DNA of 64,000 bases from Miscanthus floridulus (GCF_019320115.1 NC_089588.1:118325591-118389590); one strand, 5' to 3'. Counted from the first letter of the stretch, positions 22,591 through 36,148 are shown. Made by a program: numbers and translations. Notes: generated by a model from the letters alone, not told the origin.

Positions 22591-25500
22591 TTTAGGGCCT
22601 CAAAAATTGCTTCGAAAAAATGATTTGCCGAGGGCAAAAAAAAATGCACACGGCAAAAAGCTTCTTTGCCGAGTGCCAGAAAAAAACACTCGGCAAAGAC
22701 GTATTTTGCCGTGTGTTTTTGTTTGCCGAGTGTATTTTATTTGGCACTCGGCAAACACGGTATTTGCCGAGTGCCCGATAAAATACACTCGGCAAAGCCT
22801 CGGCACTCGGCAAATCGCCGGTTTCCGGTAGTGTTGGTGACAGCGTCTTCCACTCCTACACAAACAACAACTGATGATTCACTAAATCCCATCATCACTG
22901 CCGGTTTACCCACCGACAGTGATAGTCAAACCCAATCATTTTCGAATCATCCCTACATTACTATTGGCCTATTTCAGACCTAGCTATGGTAGAACCAACT
23001 GTTTGGCATTAATGATCGAGGTGACCACAATTGGATAATATATATCTACCCGTGCTGGTAGATAATTTGTACAATAAAGGAACACTCAAAACAAAGCTTG
23101 CTACACCCCATGTTGATTCTGATTTCCCTTTTTCTAGCAGAACAGTGATCTTCTAAAATCCATTGGAAATCTCAAAAATACCATGAGAGAAGATAGAGTC
23201 ACGGTTTTATTTTAGATCAAATATAAAGTATGTGCGAAATGGTCTTGTACATGTTGAATTCGAGCAGGGCTTGAATTCAACTCATCATTTAATTTATTGA
23301 AAAAATTATTTAAGAAACTTTTGTTTACCATGGATGGGAGGCGCGACCGCCCAGGGCGATGCTAACATCGCCAGTGCAAGCGGGCGTGAGAGCCTTGGCA
23401 CAGTTGCGCGAGCGTTAGGCACAGCTATGTGGGGGGGAGGAGTGGGCACGAGCTGGAGGCCGACGGCCATGGGGCTGCAGCAGAGGCGCAGATGCGGACA
23501 GCCGTCAGAGCAGGGGCGCTCGCGGGCGAGGCTCTATGTCATGCTAGATTTAATTTATAAAATAGTTTTGTCCACCTCTAATAATTGTGCATTAGTGCTA
23601 ATCAATCTTGAAAAAAAATTATTGCAAAAAACGAAAGCGGGACAGAACATAATCGATCACCATTACAAAGTGGGAAAGAGGCTGGGCTGGGCCGTGGAAA
23701 GGAGCGGGCGGGGCTGGAAGTGAAAAGGAGGGGTGGAGTGGGAGTTGGGCCTGCGGTGGAGGCCAATTTGCCTTGTTACAAGGCGAAAAGAATTTTTCTT
23801 TTTTCTTATAGGGATAAAGGAGGGGCTTTACGAAGGGGTTAAACTCCAAAAGTTCAAATAAAAGCAAAACTTCTAACTCCGACCAAAAGTTCAAATAAAA
23901 GCCAAACAACTTCAAGCACTAATGTGTCAAAAATAAAATGATGTGCACCAAATTAATTTAGAAATATGCCTTTGAAGGGGATGAGGGAAAGTTAGGGTTT
24001 TAGTTTTAGTAAGAGAGAGTACAAATGGTAGGAGGTGATTGCATGTTGAATTGGAGTGTGGCGCGAATTCAACAAAATTTTAGTATGTTCGAAAAATGAT
24101 TTTGTTCGAAGAATTCTCATCATGGCGATGACTTGGTCAATAGTGTGATTAGAGGTTTTATTGCCTTTTGGTTGTTTTGATGTGTATATACGAAATGTTG
24201 CCACAGAGTTAGCATGAGCAATATACTAGTTTGTTTAAATCCTATGACTCTTATAAAAAATTAATGCATTAATTTGTAATTAAATGTTCAACAATCGCTG
24301 GCCAGTAAAGATGATATATACAACAACAATAAAGACCTTTATTAGTTAAAAATTATCATAAAGATTTAGGGTACACATATATGTAAATCATATAAAAAAT
24401 AAAGGCTTTAGAATAAAATTCCAAATATGATGACAAAGACCATTTTCCGACTAAGCTGATGTTGGCATCGAAGTCTACAAACACATTATAACATAACCAC
24501 CTCACAAAACATTGTTCTAGCACCAGAGTCGGGTCTCAAAGGTGCAAGAGGACGCTGGTGATGGATGCGAGCCGTGATGAGCCTATGCCTCTGGAGATGG
24601 GTGAATGATGACCATGTGAACTTGGAGTGTCCCAAAAACGAACTAGGAAGCCCATGCAACAAAGAGGGTGTCCGGGCATCGTGCCCAGCGTCCCCAAGCT
24701 TCGGCATGGCTCCAACTTCACAAACATTCTTCAAGTACTTCTCATCTGCACCATCTTGACTATGCATAATGGAATGTGTATGTGGAGGGGCTTTCTCGAT
24801 CCCACAGAGAGAACCCGGCCATATGCATATGGATGAATTATATCTTGCATATGGATGAGCCAGGGAGGGGGGACTCATCTGTGGCCTTGGAAGCGTCCAG
24901 AAACCACTTCAATAAATAGAAGGAATGGTGGTAAGTGGCAGCAGCGGTGGAAAATCAAAAGGGTGGTAGGTGGCCGGTCGATCCAATGGACGGGAAGAAT
25001 ACTGGTGGGTCAAACAAAAACCAACAGTGACATGAAAATTGTTTCTGGTTGGTGGTGGTTTGACCCAATAGGGATATATCACTGCCAGATTCAATCAGCA
25101 GCTGACAGTGATATGGTAGTTATCACTGGCGGATCGTAGCTTGAACAGGTGGTTTTTTTAGTGGGTCTAGAAAATTGACGGGAAGCTAATCACCTGGCAG
25201 CGAGCCACCTATCGCTGCCAGCTAAAACCACCACCAGGCAGTGATTAGCAGTCATTGCCGGCTTCAGCACAACCGACAATGATGTTTTGGTAGTGATTGC
25301 GTGTCCGGTGTATTGGCTATGTCCTCTTAACATTTCTTTGTCCGATCCAACAAAAATTAAGGAATCGTGTGTTATTATCAGGCAACTATTAAAATGTTGT
25401 TGATTAAGCCGTATCAAGATTACTTGGCACTCCATGATACCACCTATAAGACAACACCATTATACTTGCCCTTAAGAAAATACATAACGCAGAACAGGCA

Positions 25501-25651
25501 ACTCTAAGAACAAATTTCTTGAAATTACCATATTTCTATACAATGTCCATAAACCGAGAAAATGGAGAGGAATGAAAAATATGAAAAAATGGAAGAAAAT
25601 AAGTAACAGGAAAGAAATAATTCGGTCAGGATTATATATGTCGAAAAAATA

Positions 25652-25788
25652 CTCCCACCGTATTTTTTTACACGTCGTATTAGCTTTGTCATTTGTTAAA
25701 ATTTCTATCCTTTGATTATCAAATGCAAACAAAAACATTGTATAGACTAGCGATAAAGCTAATATGACATCCAATAAATCGGAAGGAG
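25652..25788. mobile_element. Stowaway-like MITE, U2 copy
   Basis: Same element and TA-flanked ends (CTCCCACCG / CGGAAGGAG) as in U1. Its presence at the same place in all units shows that it predates the amplification. Confidence 0.6.
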
Positions 25789-26859
25789 TAGTAGTGGAAA
25801 ACGTACAAAAGTGAGATGAGGATGAGTCAGTGAATCACTAGACTCCGCACGGCTGATGGGAAAGGAATTAGAAAGAGGTGATGGGATAGGGATGGAGGCG
25901 ACGCCGGCGTGATAGCAGCCGGTGGTGCACCGCACACGGCAAGGAGTAGAGTGGTCCAGTTGAAGCTGCTTGCTGCCCAGGTTTGTCAGAGGTCGAATTA
26001 CGTGTCCTAATCTCGCAGGGTCCACAATGCATCCACTGCGTCCTCATCAGATTATTTGTCTTAATTCAATCATTAATTATCTTCATCAGGTTAGAAAATA
26101 TCAATGGCTGCAAGTTGCAGCCTATTAGCCACTCCACAGGTGGTTCGTGACTTGTATCAGTGGCAAGTCGTTTCCTTGCATGGACCATCCAGTCCAGAAG
26201 AAAACGGTAGCCATCACGTTGCGTAGCTAAAGCCTACTCATCCTCTAGAAGCGAACTAGTCGGATGGATTCCAACCTCATTTCATGGAATCAAATCGGGG
26301 TAGCACGTGTTACCACATTTTGATTCAAAGTTTGACCAAGTGTATCAACATTGACCACATAAAAAAAGTAACGGTAAATTCCATTTTTCAACCTTTAATT
26401 TGCACGCTAGTCTGATTTTTCCTTGAACTTCAAGATCGGATAACGAACACCCTCTCTGTTGAAACTAGACAAAAAAAAAAATTGACGAAACTGGAAAACT
26501 AGACAAATTTTGACCTTTGATTGATGCTCAAGCTGGTTTGATCTGGAAAATACATAATTAAATTATTCTAGATCAGGAAAATATGAAACTAGTACCAGTT
26601 TTTCTTCTGAAAACGTTATCTATATCTACTTGTTTCTGCTTTAAATTTATTTGATCATCTTTTTAAAATAAATAATGTGGTGCCACTAGGAGGCTGAACA
26701 ATGTACTTTCCCCCATAAAATATTATTGTTTGTATACAAACATGGTCAAACTTAAAGATAGTTTGGCTTAACAACAATCTGAGGAGTAAAGAGCCACGGA
26801 AGATAAATAATACGTAATTTATCATTTCTAGTAACCACTAATTGCTACTATTCACGACA

Positions 26860-27375
26860 TCATGTTGAGGCAGACAGCATGCTCTTCACAAACTCACGAG
26901 GTCTGCAGACAGCAGCCAACGGTGTCGCCATGGGCATGGACAGCCCACCACCTTCTGTCATGTCAATCGTTCTGCCTTCCCCAACATCCCACTCGAAGCA
27001 CTGCACAAGCGCCGCCACCGTGGAGCTAACAAGGCGCATCGCCATGGCCTCAGCGGGGCACCGCCTCCGGCCCAGCCCGAACGGCAGCATGGGAATGGCG
27101 GTCGCCGCCGTCACCTTGCCACCATCGTCCAAGAACCGCTCCGGCCTGAACTCGTCTGGCGCGTCCTAGGCCGCGGGGTCCCGCTGGATCGCCCAGGCGT
27201 TCACGAGGATCATGGTGCCCCGCCGGACGTGGAACCCGCCGACGGTGCAGTCCTCCATGACTCGGTACTCCATCACAATCTTCTGCTTACACTTGCCGCA
27301 GATAAAGAGAGGGAGTTCTGGCCTCAGTCGTTTCGCAACCGAACGAGAGGCCGAGGATCCGGTACCAGTTGTCAT
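26860..27375 (-). pseudogene. GRF/P450 fusion, U2 copy, with premature stop
   Basis: Same fusion as in U1 (junction 27259/27260). The Trp codon of the conserved DPAAWDAP segment is TAG here (27166-27168), cutting the product to 69 residues, before the heme-binding loop. The downstream P450 frame is otherwise open (26860-27132 and on). The mutation appears on the plus strand as a C to T within CAG. Confidence 0.8.
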
Positions 27376-28542
27376 CTACTTTCTATACTTATTTTTGCAA
27401 ACTAGTGTAAATTTCATATTTTCTAAAATAATATATTTAAACAAAACTAAAATTATTTATTTATCTAACTAAACCATAAAATATGTACTATGTATAATAG
27501 CAAAATACCAAACTATCAAGTGATTTTACTATTGTAAATCATCATGTGATTTTGAGCTAAAAATGACATAGAAATCACATAGCTCAAAAACATGTTTCAA
27601 TAAATAACCATCCGTACTAGTTGACCTTGCTTACGTGATCATCTCGGCGAGCATTTCTCCACCGGACGGCACCGTACTTGGCCAAGGTAGAGCTCCGATT
27701 CTACGAGGAAGGGAACACGGTCGTCCACGACCATTGCCGCTCTCCCACGTAGAATCAAAGCTCCTCCTTGACGTCCGTTACCGCTCGGCAGAGAACATGC
27801 TCGCCGAGATGAACACGGTCCACAAGTTCAACTAGTACGGATTTTCTATAATTTTCTAACTATTTTCTAAGTTTTTCATTTCATGGAAAATTTAATTCTA
27901 AAAAATAAAAAGGCATCATTTCATGGCGCGTGCTCCAGCGAGGACGAGCGAGGCGTGATTTTGATGAACTAATTTAACTTTTATTTATCCAAACATATAT
28001 GCAAATCATCATGTGATTTTGAGCTAAAAATGACATAAAATCATAATAAAGTCCAATATATAAAGTTACACATGCATCTACATCGCAAAATGAGATAAGC
28101 TACTGATAAAACATAAGAGGATTAAGTTTGTTACCTCCAAAATCGAAGAGCAACACCAATGGAGGGGGAGAGAGCAAGAACAACAGCAAACTGAAGAACA
28201 GAGGCAGTGAGTTTGAATGGAATGGCTCGGGCTCGGGGAGGAAGAAATGAGCTGGTCTATAGGCCGGGATAATTAGTCCCGGTTAGGGGTCCAAACCGGG
28301 ACTAAAGATTAATCTTTATTTCCGGGGCATCACCCAAACCGGGACTAAAAGCTTTAGTCCCGGCTGGTATTACCAACCGGGTCTAAAGGTTTATCTTTAG
28401 TCCCGGTTGGTAATACCAGCCGGGACTAAAGATCCCTGCCCCGCGGACGACCGTTGGGCAGGAACCTTTAGTCCCGGGGGCAAAAAATGCCGAGGCTAAT
28501 GCTAAATTGGGACATCGTTCTAAAGTCTGTTCTCTAGTAGTG
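27260..28542 (-). mobile_element. 5' terminal fragment of a CACTA element, U2
   Basis: Counterpart of 19045-20325. Terminus TCTCTAGTAGTG at 28542, subterminal TTTAGTCCCGG repeats at about 28270-28480, fold-back module at 27610-27842. Confidence 0.75.
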
Positions 28543-31500
28543 CCTGGCTAGCCAGTGATTGGTTGATAAGCCTGCTGGGCTCCTCTACGTCACTCATACG
28601 AAAAAGAAGTGTGATGCTTAATAATATTTTTTACTTAAATAATCCTCTGAATCAATGGCAATGTGTCTATAATTTTTCTAAGACTTTGTATAATTTTATC
28701 CTTTCTCAAGCATGACTCATCTCTATTTAGTAATAGTAAGATAAGGTATTTAAAAAACTATTTTTACAAGATATTTAAACTAAATATGTATTGTAGACAC
28801 ACAAAGGTTGAAACAAAAGTGAACGGAGCTCACCCTAACTCCATCTAAAGGGTGCGCGCAAGCGTACCCGATGGGTATAGCCCTCGAGCCCCCGAGCGAT
28901 CCATGGGATTGGTTGGGGGGTCCATTGGTCGACTTCCTCTTTCCCCGGGACTTAACATACCCCTATATTCGACTCTAGTCACCGCCCCTCTCTTGGTGAC
29001 AGCGTCTTCCACTCCTACACAAACAACAACTGATGATTCACTAAATCCCATCATCACTGCCGGTTTACCCACCGACAGTGATAGTCAAACCCAATCATTT
29101 TCGAATCATCCCTACATTACTATTGGCCTATTTCAGACCTAGCTATGGTAGAACCAACTGTTTGGCATTAATGATCGAGGTGACCACAATTGGATAATAT
29201 ATATCTACCCGTGCTGGTAGGTAATTTGTACTATAAAGGAACACTCAAAACAAAGCTTGCTACACCCCATGTTGATTCTGTTTTCCCTTTTTCTAGCAGA
29301 ACAGTGATCTTCTAAAATCCATTGGAAATCTCAAAAATACCATGAGAGAAGATAGAGTCAGGGTTTTATTTTAGATCAAATATAAAGTATGTGCGAAATG
29401 GTCTTGTACATGTTGAATTCGAGCAGGGCTTGAATTCAACTCATCATTTAATTTATTGAAAAAATTATTTAAGAAACTTTTGTTTACCATGGATGGGAGG
29501 CGGGACCGCCCAGGGCTAACATCGCCAGTGCAAGCAGGCGCGAGAGCCTTGGCACAGTTGCGCGAGCGTTAGGCACAGCTATGTGGGGGGGAGGAGTGGG
29601 CACGAGCTGGAGGCCGACGGCCATGGGGCTGCAGCAGAGGCGCAGATGCGGGCAGCCGTCAGCGCAGGGGCGCTCGCGGGCGAGGCTCTATGTCATGCTA
29701 GATTTAATTTATAAAATAGTTTTGTCCACCTCTAATAATTGTGCATTAGTGCTAATCAATCTTGAAAAAACATTATTGCAAAAAACGAAAGCGGGACAGA
29801 ACATAATCGATCACCATTACAAAGTGGGAAAGAGGCTGGGCTGGGCCGTGGAAAGGAGCGGGCGGGGCTGGAAGTGAAAAGGAGGGGTGGAGTGGGAGTT
29901 GGGCCTGCGGTGGAGGCCAATTTGCCTTGTTACAAGGGGAAAAGAATTTTTCTTTTTTCTTATAGGGATAAAGGAGGGGCTTTACGAAGGGGTTAAACTC
30001 CAAAAGTTCAAATAAAAGCAAAACTTCTAACTCCAACCAAAAGTTCAAATAAAAGCCAAACAACTTCAAGCACTAATGTGTCAAAAATAAAATGATGTGC
30101 ACCAAATTAATTTAGAAATATGCCTTTGAAGGGGATGAGGGAAAGTTAGGGTTTTAGTTTTAGTAAGAGAGAGTACAAATGGTAGGAGGTGATTGCATGT
30201 TGAATTGGAGTGTGGCGCGAATTCAACAAAATTTTAGTATGTTCGAAAAATGATTTTGTTCGAAGAATTCTCATCATGGCGATGACTTGGTCAATAGTGT
30301 GATTAGAGGTTTTATTGCCTTTTGGTTGTTTTGATGTGTATATACGAAATGTTGCCACAGAGTTAGCACGAGCAATATACTAGTTTGTTTAAATCCTATG
30401 ACTCTTATAAAAAATTAATGCATTAATTTGTAATTAAATGTTCAACAATCGCTGGCCAAAGATGATATATACAACAACAATAAAGACCTTAATTAGTTAA
30501 AAATTATCATAAAGATTTAGGGTACACATATATGTAAATCATATAAAAAATAAAGGCTTTAGAATAAAATTCCAAATATGATGACAAAGACCATTTTCCG
30601 ACTAAGCTGATGTTGGCATCGAAGTCTACAAACACATTATAACATAACCACCTCACAAAACATTGTTCTAGCACCAGAGTCGGGTCTCAAAGGTGCAAGA
30701 GGACGCTGGTTATGGATGCGAGCCGTGATGAGCCTATGCCTCTGGAGATGGGTGAATGATGACCATGTGAACTTGGAGTGTCCCAAAAACCAACTAGGAA
30801 GCCCATGCAACAAAGAGGGTGTCCGGGCATCGTGCCCAGCGTCCCCAAGCTTTGGCATGGCTCCAACTTCACAAACATTCTTCAAGTACTTCTCATCTGC
30901 ACCATCTTGACTATGCATAATGGAATGTGTATGTGGAGCGGCTTTCTCGATCCCACAGAGAGAACCCGGCCATATGCATATGGATGAGTTATATCTTGCA
31001 TATGGATGAGCCAGGGAGGGGGGACTCATCTGTGGCCTTGGAAGCGTCCAGAAACCACTTTAATAAATAGAAGGAATGGTGGTAAGTGGCAGCAGCGGTG
31101 GAAAATCAAAAGGGTGGTAGGTGGCCGGTCGATCCAATGGACGGGAAGAATACTGGTGGGTCAAACAAAAACCAATAGTGACATGAAAATTGTTTCTGGT
31201 TGGTGGTGGTTTGACCCAATAGGGATATATCACTGCCAGATTCAATCAGCAGCTGACAGTGATATGGTAGTTATCACTGGCGGATCGTAGCTTGAACAGG
31301 TGGTTTTTTTTAGTGGGTCTAGAAAATTGACGGGAAGCTAATCACCTGGCAGCGAGCCACCTATCGCTGCCAGCTAAAACCACCACCAGGCAGTGATTAG
31401 CAGTCATTGCCGGCTTCAGCACAACTGACAATGATGTTTTGGTAATGATTGCGTGTCTGGTATATTGGCTATGTCCTCTTAACATTTCTTTGTCCGATCC

Positions 31501-31693
31501 AACAAAAATTAAGGAATCGTGTGTTATTATCAGGCAACTATTAAAATGTTGTTGATTAAGCCGTATCAAGATTACTTGGCACTCCATGATACCACCTATA
31601 AGACAACACCATTATACTTGCCCTTAAGAAAATACATAGCGCAGAACAGGCAACTCTAAGAACAAATTTCTTGAAATTACCATATTTCTATAC

Positions 31694-31995
31694 TGTTGGA
31701 GTTGTTCCAAATTCACTCCAGGATATAGGCCGGGCTTCTGACGGAGCGAAGCGAAGGCCCGTCGCCGGAGGCTTGGGCCAGAGCGTATATACACCCTTGC
31801 TAGGGTTTCGTGGAGACTTGATTCTCTTGTAAGCCGCCATAGGCGTGTAACCCAAAACTCTTGAGATAGTGAGATTGTTGCTGGCTGGTGCCCGTGGTTT
31901 TTCCCCTTCACATCGGAGGGGTTTTCCACGTTAAATCGTGTGTCTCCTCTGTGGCTTGATTCTTTACTTCATATTCCTATACGTCGTTCATAACA
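31694..31995 (+). repeat. 5' LTR of the copia element
   Basis: 302 bp, TG...CA ends. A TATATA box at 31786-31791 is the likely promoter. In the 3' LTR the adjacent CCAGAGCG is replaced by CTGG. Confidence 0.92.
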
Positions 31996-31997
31996 AG

Positions 31998-32009
31998 TGG
32001 TACCGGAGC
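31998..32009 (+). other. Primer-binding site of the copia element
   Basis: TGGTACCGGAGC lies two bases after the LTR and resembles the iMet tRNA PBS TGGTATCAGAGC with two mismatches. Confidence 0.7.
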
Positions 32010-32029
32010 TTTGGTTGCTGTTAGGGTTC

Positions 32030-35000
32030 ATGACGACATCGATGAAGTTCGATCTTCCACTGCTGAACTACGACACGCGGTTCTCGCTATGGCAAGTCAA
32101 GATGCGGGGGATTCTGGCGTAGACTCATGACTATGATGACGCGTTGGATAGTTTCGGAAAGAGGAAGGCCGAGTGGACTCCAGAAGAGATCCGCAAGGAT
32201 CAGAAGGCGCTCGCCCTAATTCAGTTGCATCTTCATAATGATATTTTGCAGGAGTGTCTGAAAGAGAAAACTGCTGCAGAACTATGGCTAAAACTGGAAT
32301 CGATCTGTATGTCCAAGGATCTAACCAGTAAGATGCAGATGAATATGAAGCTGTTCACCCTGAAGATGAAGGAGGAGGATTCAGTGATGAGCCACATCGC
32401 TGAATTCAAGAAGATCGTCGCCGACCTAGTGTCAATGGAGGTGAAGTATGATGATAAGGACTTAGGTCTTTTACTGCTATGTTCTTTGCCAAATTTGTAT
32501 GCAAATTTTCGTGACACCATACTTTTGAGCCGTGATGAACTAACCCTAAAGGAAGTTTATGAGGCTCTCCAGTCTAGGGAGAAGATGAGAGGCATGGTGC
32601 AGAATGACCGGACGTCGTCCTCCAAGGGCGATGCTTTGCATGTGAGAGGCAGAACTGAAAACAGATCCTCCAATGATGGCAATGATGGTAGAAAGAACTA
32701 CGAAAGGAGAGGCCGTTCAAAGTCCAAGCCGCATGGTAATAAAAAGTTCTGTGTTTATTGCAAGCTGACAAATCATAATGTTGAGGATTGTAGAAAAGTA
32801 CAGAATAAGGAGAAGAGGAAAAACAAGTCGGCTGGTAAGGTCTCTGTTGCTGCTGCTGCGTCTGATGATGATTCTGGAGATTGTCTGGTAGTATTTGCTG
32901 GTTGTGTTGCTGGTCATGATGAATGGATTCTCAATTCCACATGTTCATTTCATATTTGCACTAACAGAAATTGGTTTAGCTCGTATAAGCCTGTGCAGAA
33001 AGGGGATGTTGTGCGGATGGGAGATGATAACCCATGTGACATTGTGGGGATTGGATCAGTTCAGATCAAGACTGATGATGGCATGACACGCACGCTGAAA
33101 AACGTTAGGTATATACCAGGGATGTCCAGAAATCTTATCTCATTGAGCACGCTTGATGCAGAAGGTTACAAATATTCCGGTTCAGATGGCGTTCTGAAGG
33201 TATCAAAAGGTTCTCTTGTTTGCTTGAAAGGTGATCTTAATTCTGCAAAGTTATATGTCCTTAGAGGGTGTACTTTACCTGGTTCTGATTCCGCTGTTGC
33301 TGCTGTTACTAATGATGAACCTAGTAAAACTAACCTTTGGCATATGCGTTTGGGACATATGAGTCACCATGGTATGGCAGAATTGTTGAAGAGAAACCTG
33401 CTGGATGGCTGCACTTCGAGTAAAATAAAGTTTTGTGAGCATTGTATTTTCAGGAAGCATAAAAGGGTACATTTAAACACTTCTGTTCACACCACTAAAG
33501 GTACTCTTGATTATGTTCATGCTGATTTATGGGGTCCTTCCCGTAAGTCCTCACTTGGTGGTGCTCGTTACATGCTTACAATTATTGATGATTACTCTAG
33601 AAGGGTTTGGCCTTATTTTCTGAAACAGAAAGATGATACTTTTGCTGCTTTTAAGGACTGGAAAGTAATGATAGAAAGGCAAACTGAAAGGAAGGTAAAA
33701 TTGCTTCGTACTGATAATGGTGGAGAATTTTGTTCACGTGAATTTAATGATTATTGCAGATCGGAAGGCATTGTTAGGCATCACACCATACCCCATACTC
33801 CACAATAGAATGGTGTGGCCGAACGTATGAATAGAACCATCATGTCCAAGGCCCATTGCATGCTGTCTAATGCCAGGATGAGCAAGCATTTTTGGGCTGA
33901 AGCTACTAATACTGCCTGTTACTTGATAAACAGGTCGCCTTCTATTCCACTAAATAAAAGAACTCCCATTGAGGTATGGTCTGGTACGCCTGCTGATTAT
34001 TCACAGTTGAAAGTTTTTGGATGCACTGCTTATGCTCATGTTGATAATGGAAAATTAGAGCCTAGAGCTGTTAAGTGTCTTTTCCTTGGTTATAGTTCGG
34101 GAGTCAAAGGCTATAAATTGTGGAATCCTGAAACAGGAAAGACTTTTATGAGCAGGTGTGTTGTTTTCAATGAATCTGTGATGTTTACTGACAGTTTGCC
34201 CTCAGATCATGTTCTAGAAAAAGAGCTGCAGCGTATGCGCATGCAGGTGGAGCATGTTGATGATGATACAAGTGTGCAGGTAGAGCCTGTTGATGAGCAT
34301 GGTGACCATGATAATGATGTTGCTGAGGATGATGCTCATGATGATGTTCAGCAAACTCTTCCTATTTTGCAGTTAGAGGAGGATTTACCTATTGCTCAAC
34401 GCAAGTCAAAAAGGAAAATTGCACCTCCTAAGCATCTTATTGAAGAGTGTAATTTGTCTTACTATGCTTTGAGTTGTGCTGAACAGGTGGAGAATGTTCA
34501 TGAGCCAGCAACCTATAAAGAAGCTATTCGTTGTGGTGATACTGAGAATTGGATTTCTGCTATGCATGAGGAGATGCAGTCTCTTGAGAAGAACAGTACA
34601 TGGGAGATTGTACCTTTGCCTAAGAATAAGAAGACCATCAGCTGCAAATGGATCTTTAAGAGAAAGGAGGGTTTATCTCCAAGCGAGCCTCCAAAGTATA
34701 AGGCAAGGTTAGTTGCTAAAGGCTACAGTCAAATTCCGGGTGTTGACTACAATGATGTGTTCTCTCCAGTGGTAAAACACAGTTCAATTCGTACTTTCCT
34801 TAGTATTGTTGCTTCACATGATCTTGAGCTTGAGCAGTTAGATGTGAAGACTGCGTTTTTGTATGGAGAGCTTGAGGAGGACATATACATGGACCAACCA
34901 GAAGGGTTCATAGTGCCTGGCAAGGAAAAATATGTGTGCAAGTTGAAGAGATCCTTGTATGGTTTGAAACAGTCCCCTCGTTAGTGGAACAAGAGGTTTG

Positions 35001-36058
35001 ATTCATTTATGTTAGCACACAGTTTTAAAAGATCTAAGTATGATAGTTGTGTTTACATCAAGCATGTTAATGGATCACCTATATATTTGCTGTTATATGT
35101 TGATGATATGCTGATTGCTGCCAAGAGTAAGATTGAAATCACTAAGTTAAAGAAGCTATTGAGTAGTGGTTTTGATATGAAAGATCTTGGTAGTGCTAAG
35201 AAAATTCTTGGTATGGAAATTAGTAGAGACAGAAAATCTGGTTTGCTATTTCTTAGTCAACAAAATTATATCAAGAAAGTTCTTCAGCGTTTCAACATGC
35301 AAAATGCTAAGGCTGGTAGTACCCCTATTGCACCCCACTTTAAGTTGTCAGCTGCTCAGTGTCCTAGTACAGATGCAGAGATTGAATACATGTCAAGGGT
35401 TCCTTATTCTAGTGCTGTTGGGTCTTTGATGTATGCCATGGTTTGCTCTCGTCCAGATTTGTCATATGCTATGAGTCTTGTTAGTAGATGTATGTCTAAT
35501 CCTGGCAAAGAACATTGGAGGGCAGTTCAGTGGATTTTCAGGTACCTCAGAGGCACAGCAGATTCCTGTTTAAAGTTTGGAAGAACTGATAAGGGTCTTA
35601 TTGGCTATGTGGATTCTGATTATGCTGCTGATCTGGACAGGCGAAGATCACTTACAGGTTATGTGTTTACTGTTGGCAGTTGTGCTGTGAGTTGGAGGGC
35701 TACTTTACAGTCAATTGTTGCTTTGTCTACTACTGAAGCAGAATATATGGCTATTTGTGAAGCGTGCAAAGAATTAATTTGGCTGAAAGGTTTGTACGCT
35801 GAGCTTTGTGGAGTTGAATCTTGCATAAGTTTGCACTGTGACAGTCAAAGTGTAATTTACCTCACTAAAGATCAGATGTTCCATGAGAGAACTAAGCACA
35901 TAGATATCAAGTATCATTTTGTGCGTGATGTGATTAAAGAAGGTAAGCTGAAGGTATGCAAGATTAGTACTCATGATAATCCTGCTGATATGATGACAAA
36001 GCCTGTTCCTGTTGCTAAGTTTGAGCTGTGCTCAAGCTTAGTTGGTTTAATTGGATAG
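32030..36058 (+). pseudogene. gag-pol: Copia gag-pol polyprotein with three premature TAG stops
   Basis: One reading frame from the ATG at 32030 to the TAG ending at 36058 (about 1,340 codons) is broken only by TAG at 32120-32122, 33806-33808 and 34982-34984. Domains in order: gag with a CX2CX4HX4C zinc knuckle (from about 32750); a protease region in which the usual catalytic D-S/T-G reads N-S-T (about 32932); GAG-pre-integrase zinc finger (LWHMRLGHM...CEHC); integrase with the expected D-35-E spacing, the second stop lying five codons before the catalytic Glu; RT with YVDD at 35096-35107; and RNase H ([17 protein letters not shown]). Two stops fall at conserved Gln positions (TPQ-Q-NGVAE and SPR-Q-W). 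The polyprotein normally copies element RNA to DNA and integrates it. This copy cannot. Confidence 0.93.
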
Positions 36059-36148
36059 TCCAAGAGACTATTGTTGGCACCAGTGGTTTTCTATCTTTGT
36101 TATGTTCAGGATGAAGGGTTGATTTATGATACAAGATGAATTTGTCTC

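Larger units (their letters stand above)
20779..22833. mobile_element. Non-autonomous CACTA-type element inserted in U1
   Basis: The 2,055 bp element begins CACTACCGGA and ends TCCGGTAGTG, a perfect 10-bp terminal inverted repeat. It is flanked by 3-bp duplications TTG (20776-20778 and 22834-22836). The empty site CTCTTGGTGACAG is present in U2, U3 and U4. Both ends carry dense TTTGCCGAGTGCC / GGCACTCGGCAAA subterminal repeats. The interior lacks transposase and consists of a tandem duplication and a tRNA-like segment. Open frames of up to 213 codons that read through the repeats have no motif and are artefacts of the repeats. Confidence 0.92.
16351..24564. repeat. Tandem unit U1 (about 6.15 kb plus a 2.06 kb CACTA insertion)
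   Basis: First unit of the array. Its left edge is where similarity to the other units begins (ATGCGAGCCG; the base before it differs from the other units). In order: CACTA-type subterminal repeats (16860-17083), a Stowaway-like MITE (17439-17575), about 1 kb of AT-rich DNA (17580-18640) with no gene seen, the P450/GRF fusion (18645-19160), a CACTA 5' terminal fragment ending at 20325, and mixed repeat debris (20326-20775). The inserted CACTA at 20779-22833 follows, then 22837-24564, a mosaic of AT-rich and GC-rich DNA with no convincing gene. Confidence 0.85.
24565..30715. repeat. Tandem unit U2, uninterrupted reference unit (6,151 bp)
   Basis: This unit carries no later large insertion and shows the basic structure: CACTA-like subterminal repeats ending at 25295, MITE (25652-25788), AT-rich DNA, P450/GRF fusion (26860-27375), fold-back module (27610-27842), CACTA terminus at 28542, debris, and a mosaic 3' part (28990-30715). 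It differs from U1 by scattered single bases and small indels. No gene besides the fusion fragment is supported. Confidence 0.88.

Noticed and set aside
20779..22833. Regular GGCACTCGGCAAA repeats resembling a CRISPR array
   Set aside because: Irregular spacing, both orientations, plant context and clear CACTA termini. They are subterminal repeats.
23334..23723. 129-codon frame repeated in U1, U3 and U4
   Set aside because: U2 breaks the start by a deletion. Composition is GC-rich then AT-rich, with no motif. Conservation reflects recent duplication.
24486..24878. 130-codon minus-strand frame at the unit boundary, repeated in other units
   Set aside because: No recognisable family, and alternative frames are also open. 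Kept only as a possible gene trace in the array-edge finding.
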